A stretch of 6,748 nucleotides of DNA, from assembly GCA_035705495.1 (NCBI GenBank), contig DASSWB010000004.1:1-6748 (forward strand), given 5' to 3'. The notes under the pieces are model-generated. The model did not search any database and was not told the origin of the DNA. It saw only the letters and a program-made list of their open reading frames with translations. Within the stretch, counting starts at the first letter, position 1. Every line of letters begins with the position of its first letter. Source of the DNA: DASSWB01 sp035705495 (GTDB taxonomy: Bacteria > Bacteroidota > Bacteroidia > Flavobacteriales > Flavobacteriaceae). Positions 6,173 to 6,748 of the stretch are shown one piece after another. The translations under genes and the position numbers were made by a program.

Positions 6173-6748
6173 ATGGAACAACAGAAAACAAATAAAAAAG
6201 AAACCAAAATCCCCGAATTAAAAATGATTCCAGGCTTGGAAATTTTTGATCGTCATGATTATTTAAATGGTCGTGGGCTGTACGTCAGTCTTTTTGGTAA
6301 AATTCCCAATCTTTTTGAAATCAGCAATATCAACACCGAAGATTTCACCAATTTCTTCAAGGAAAAATATTCAGAAGCGATTTTAAAAGAATATTGTTAT
6401 AAAACCAATATCAAAAAAGACAAGGAAGAATATGAAGATGCCGTCTATTTGTTGAAAGGTGAGCTTCTGCTTCAAATTAATTCCCAAAACTATCTTGAAA
6501 TTTATTCTCAGGCGCAAAGTCTCAACGATTTATCGGAACTTTTTGAAGACATCAAAAAATTCCGAAGAAAGAAAAGGAAAGCAAAGAATGAAATTAGTCT
6601 CATTGTCCCTTGTCATGGCTCTTTGGGCACGGAAAGGGTAAAATTCAAAAAGCCCAAAATCAATTTGGAGGAAAATTATAATGATGATTTTCTGGAAATC
6701 CATCAAAATGTTGTGCAACAACTCAATAAAAAGCAGGAAAGCGGACTT
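6173..6748 (+). CDS. Probable AAA-family ATPase, N-terminal part (truncated by window end)
   Basis: One open frame of 192 codons runs from the ATG to the last base with no stop. The product begins with a Lys-rich tail (1-20), followed by a mixed region with aromatic residues (21-110), an acidic to basic helical stretch (115-140, including FRRKKRKAK) and KFKKPKINLEENYNDDFLEI (158-177). The last part, NYNDDFLEIHQNVVQQLNKKQESGL, resembles the segment that directly precedes the Walker A loop in flavobacterial AAA-type ATPases as I remember them. The loop itself would be just past the edge, so the family call is inference and no catalytic motif is visible. There is no signal peptide or membrane segment. 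It is divergent from nrdJ with its own promoter-like box. Start choice: the first ATG, 20 bp past the predicted transcription start; the next in-frame ATG is codon 18. Codon use matches the neighbours. Confidence 0.72.
   Translation, partial: MEQQKTNKKETKIPELKMIPGLEIFDRHDYLNGRGLYVSLFGKIPNLFEISNINTEDFTNFFKEKYSEAILKEYCYKTNIKKDKEEYEDAVYLLKGELLLQINSQNYLEIYSQAQSLNDLSELFEDIKKFRRKKRKAKNEISLIVPCHGSLGTERVKFKKPKINLEENYNDDFLEIHQNVVQQLNKKQESGL

Noticed and set aside
6459..6641. 60-codon plus-strand frame near the right end
   Set aside because: It overlaps the longer open frame that starts at 6173 and has Lys/Phe-rich, featureless translation.

Overview
The window looks like ordinary chromosome from a low-GC member of the Bacteroidota, most likely a flavobacterium near Chryseobacterium/Weeksellaceae. 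Start codons are preceded by A-rich leaders without Shine-Dalgarno sequences. Promoter-like sites fit the Bacteroidota pattern (TTTG / TAnnTTTG). The gene set (serC, a LuxC-type acyl-CoA reductase, a dicluster ferredoxin, a cobalamin-dependent ribonucleotide reductase) also fits. The genus is an inference from style, not from a marker gene.

Layout. Positions 5-2191 (minus strand) hold acyl-CoA reductase followed by serC, 63 bp apart and probably co-transcribed; serC ends at the left edge, so any next gene, perhaps serA, is outside. A 65-bp divergent gap (2192-2256) separates this pair from a plus-strand ferredoxin (2257-2607). This gap holds the best regulatory signal in the window: two exact TAnnTTTG boxes facing away from each other as a 19-bp inverted repeat, each with a TTG element 20 bp upstream. 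The ferredoxin ends in a strong terminator (2661-2691). Positions 2692-3035 have no convincing gene but contain a nested inverted repeat and tiny overlapping open frames. A perfect 32-bp palindromic terminator (3036-3067) then closes the large minus-strand nrdJ gene (3088-5637).

Positions 5638-6172 form a 535-bp intergenic region. From left to right it holds a near-palindromic operator candidate close to nrdJ, two adjacent hairpins, a 13-unit heptamer repeat that is almost pure purine, and a promoter-like site. The last serves a plus-strand gene starting at 6173 that runs off the right edge. Only its first 192 codons are visible; they look like the leader of an AAA-family ATPase whose nucleotide-binding core would lie beyond the window.

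How the genes relate: serC makes phosphoserine for serine (and in many bacteria vitamin B6) synthesis. NrdJ makes deoxyribonucleotides using adenosylcobalamin. The ferredoxin and the acyl-CoA reductase are both redox proteins sharing a promoter region, but nothing in the sequence proves that they work together. I see no mobile element, CRISPR array, tRNA, rRNA or defence cassette. No clearly new system is evident; the points most worth a second look are the symmetric divergent promoter, the structured 2692-3035 spacer and the heptamer array.
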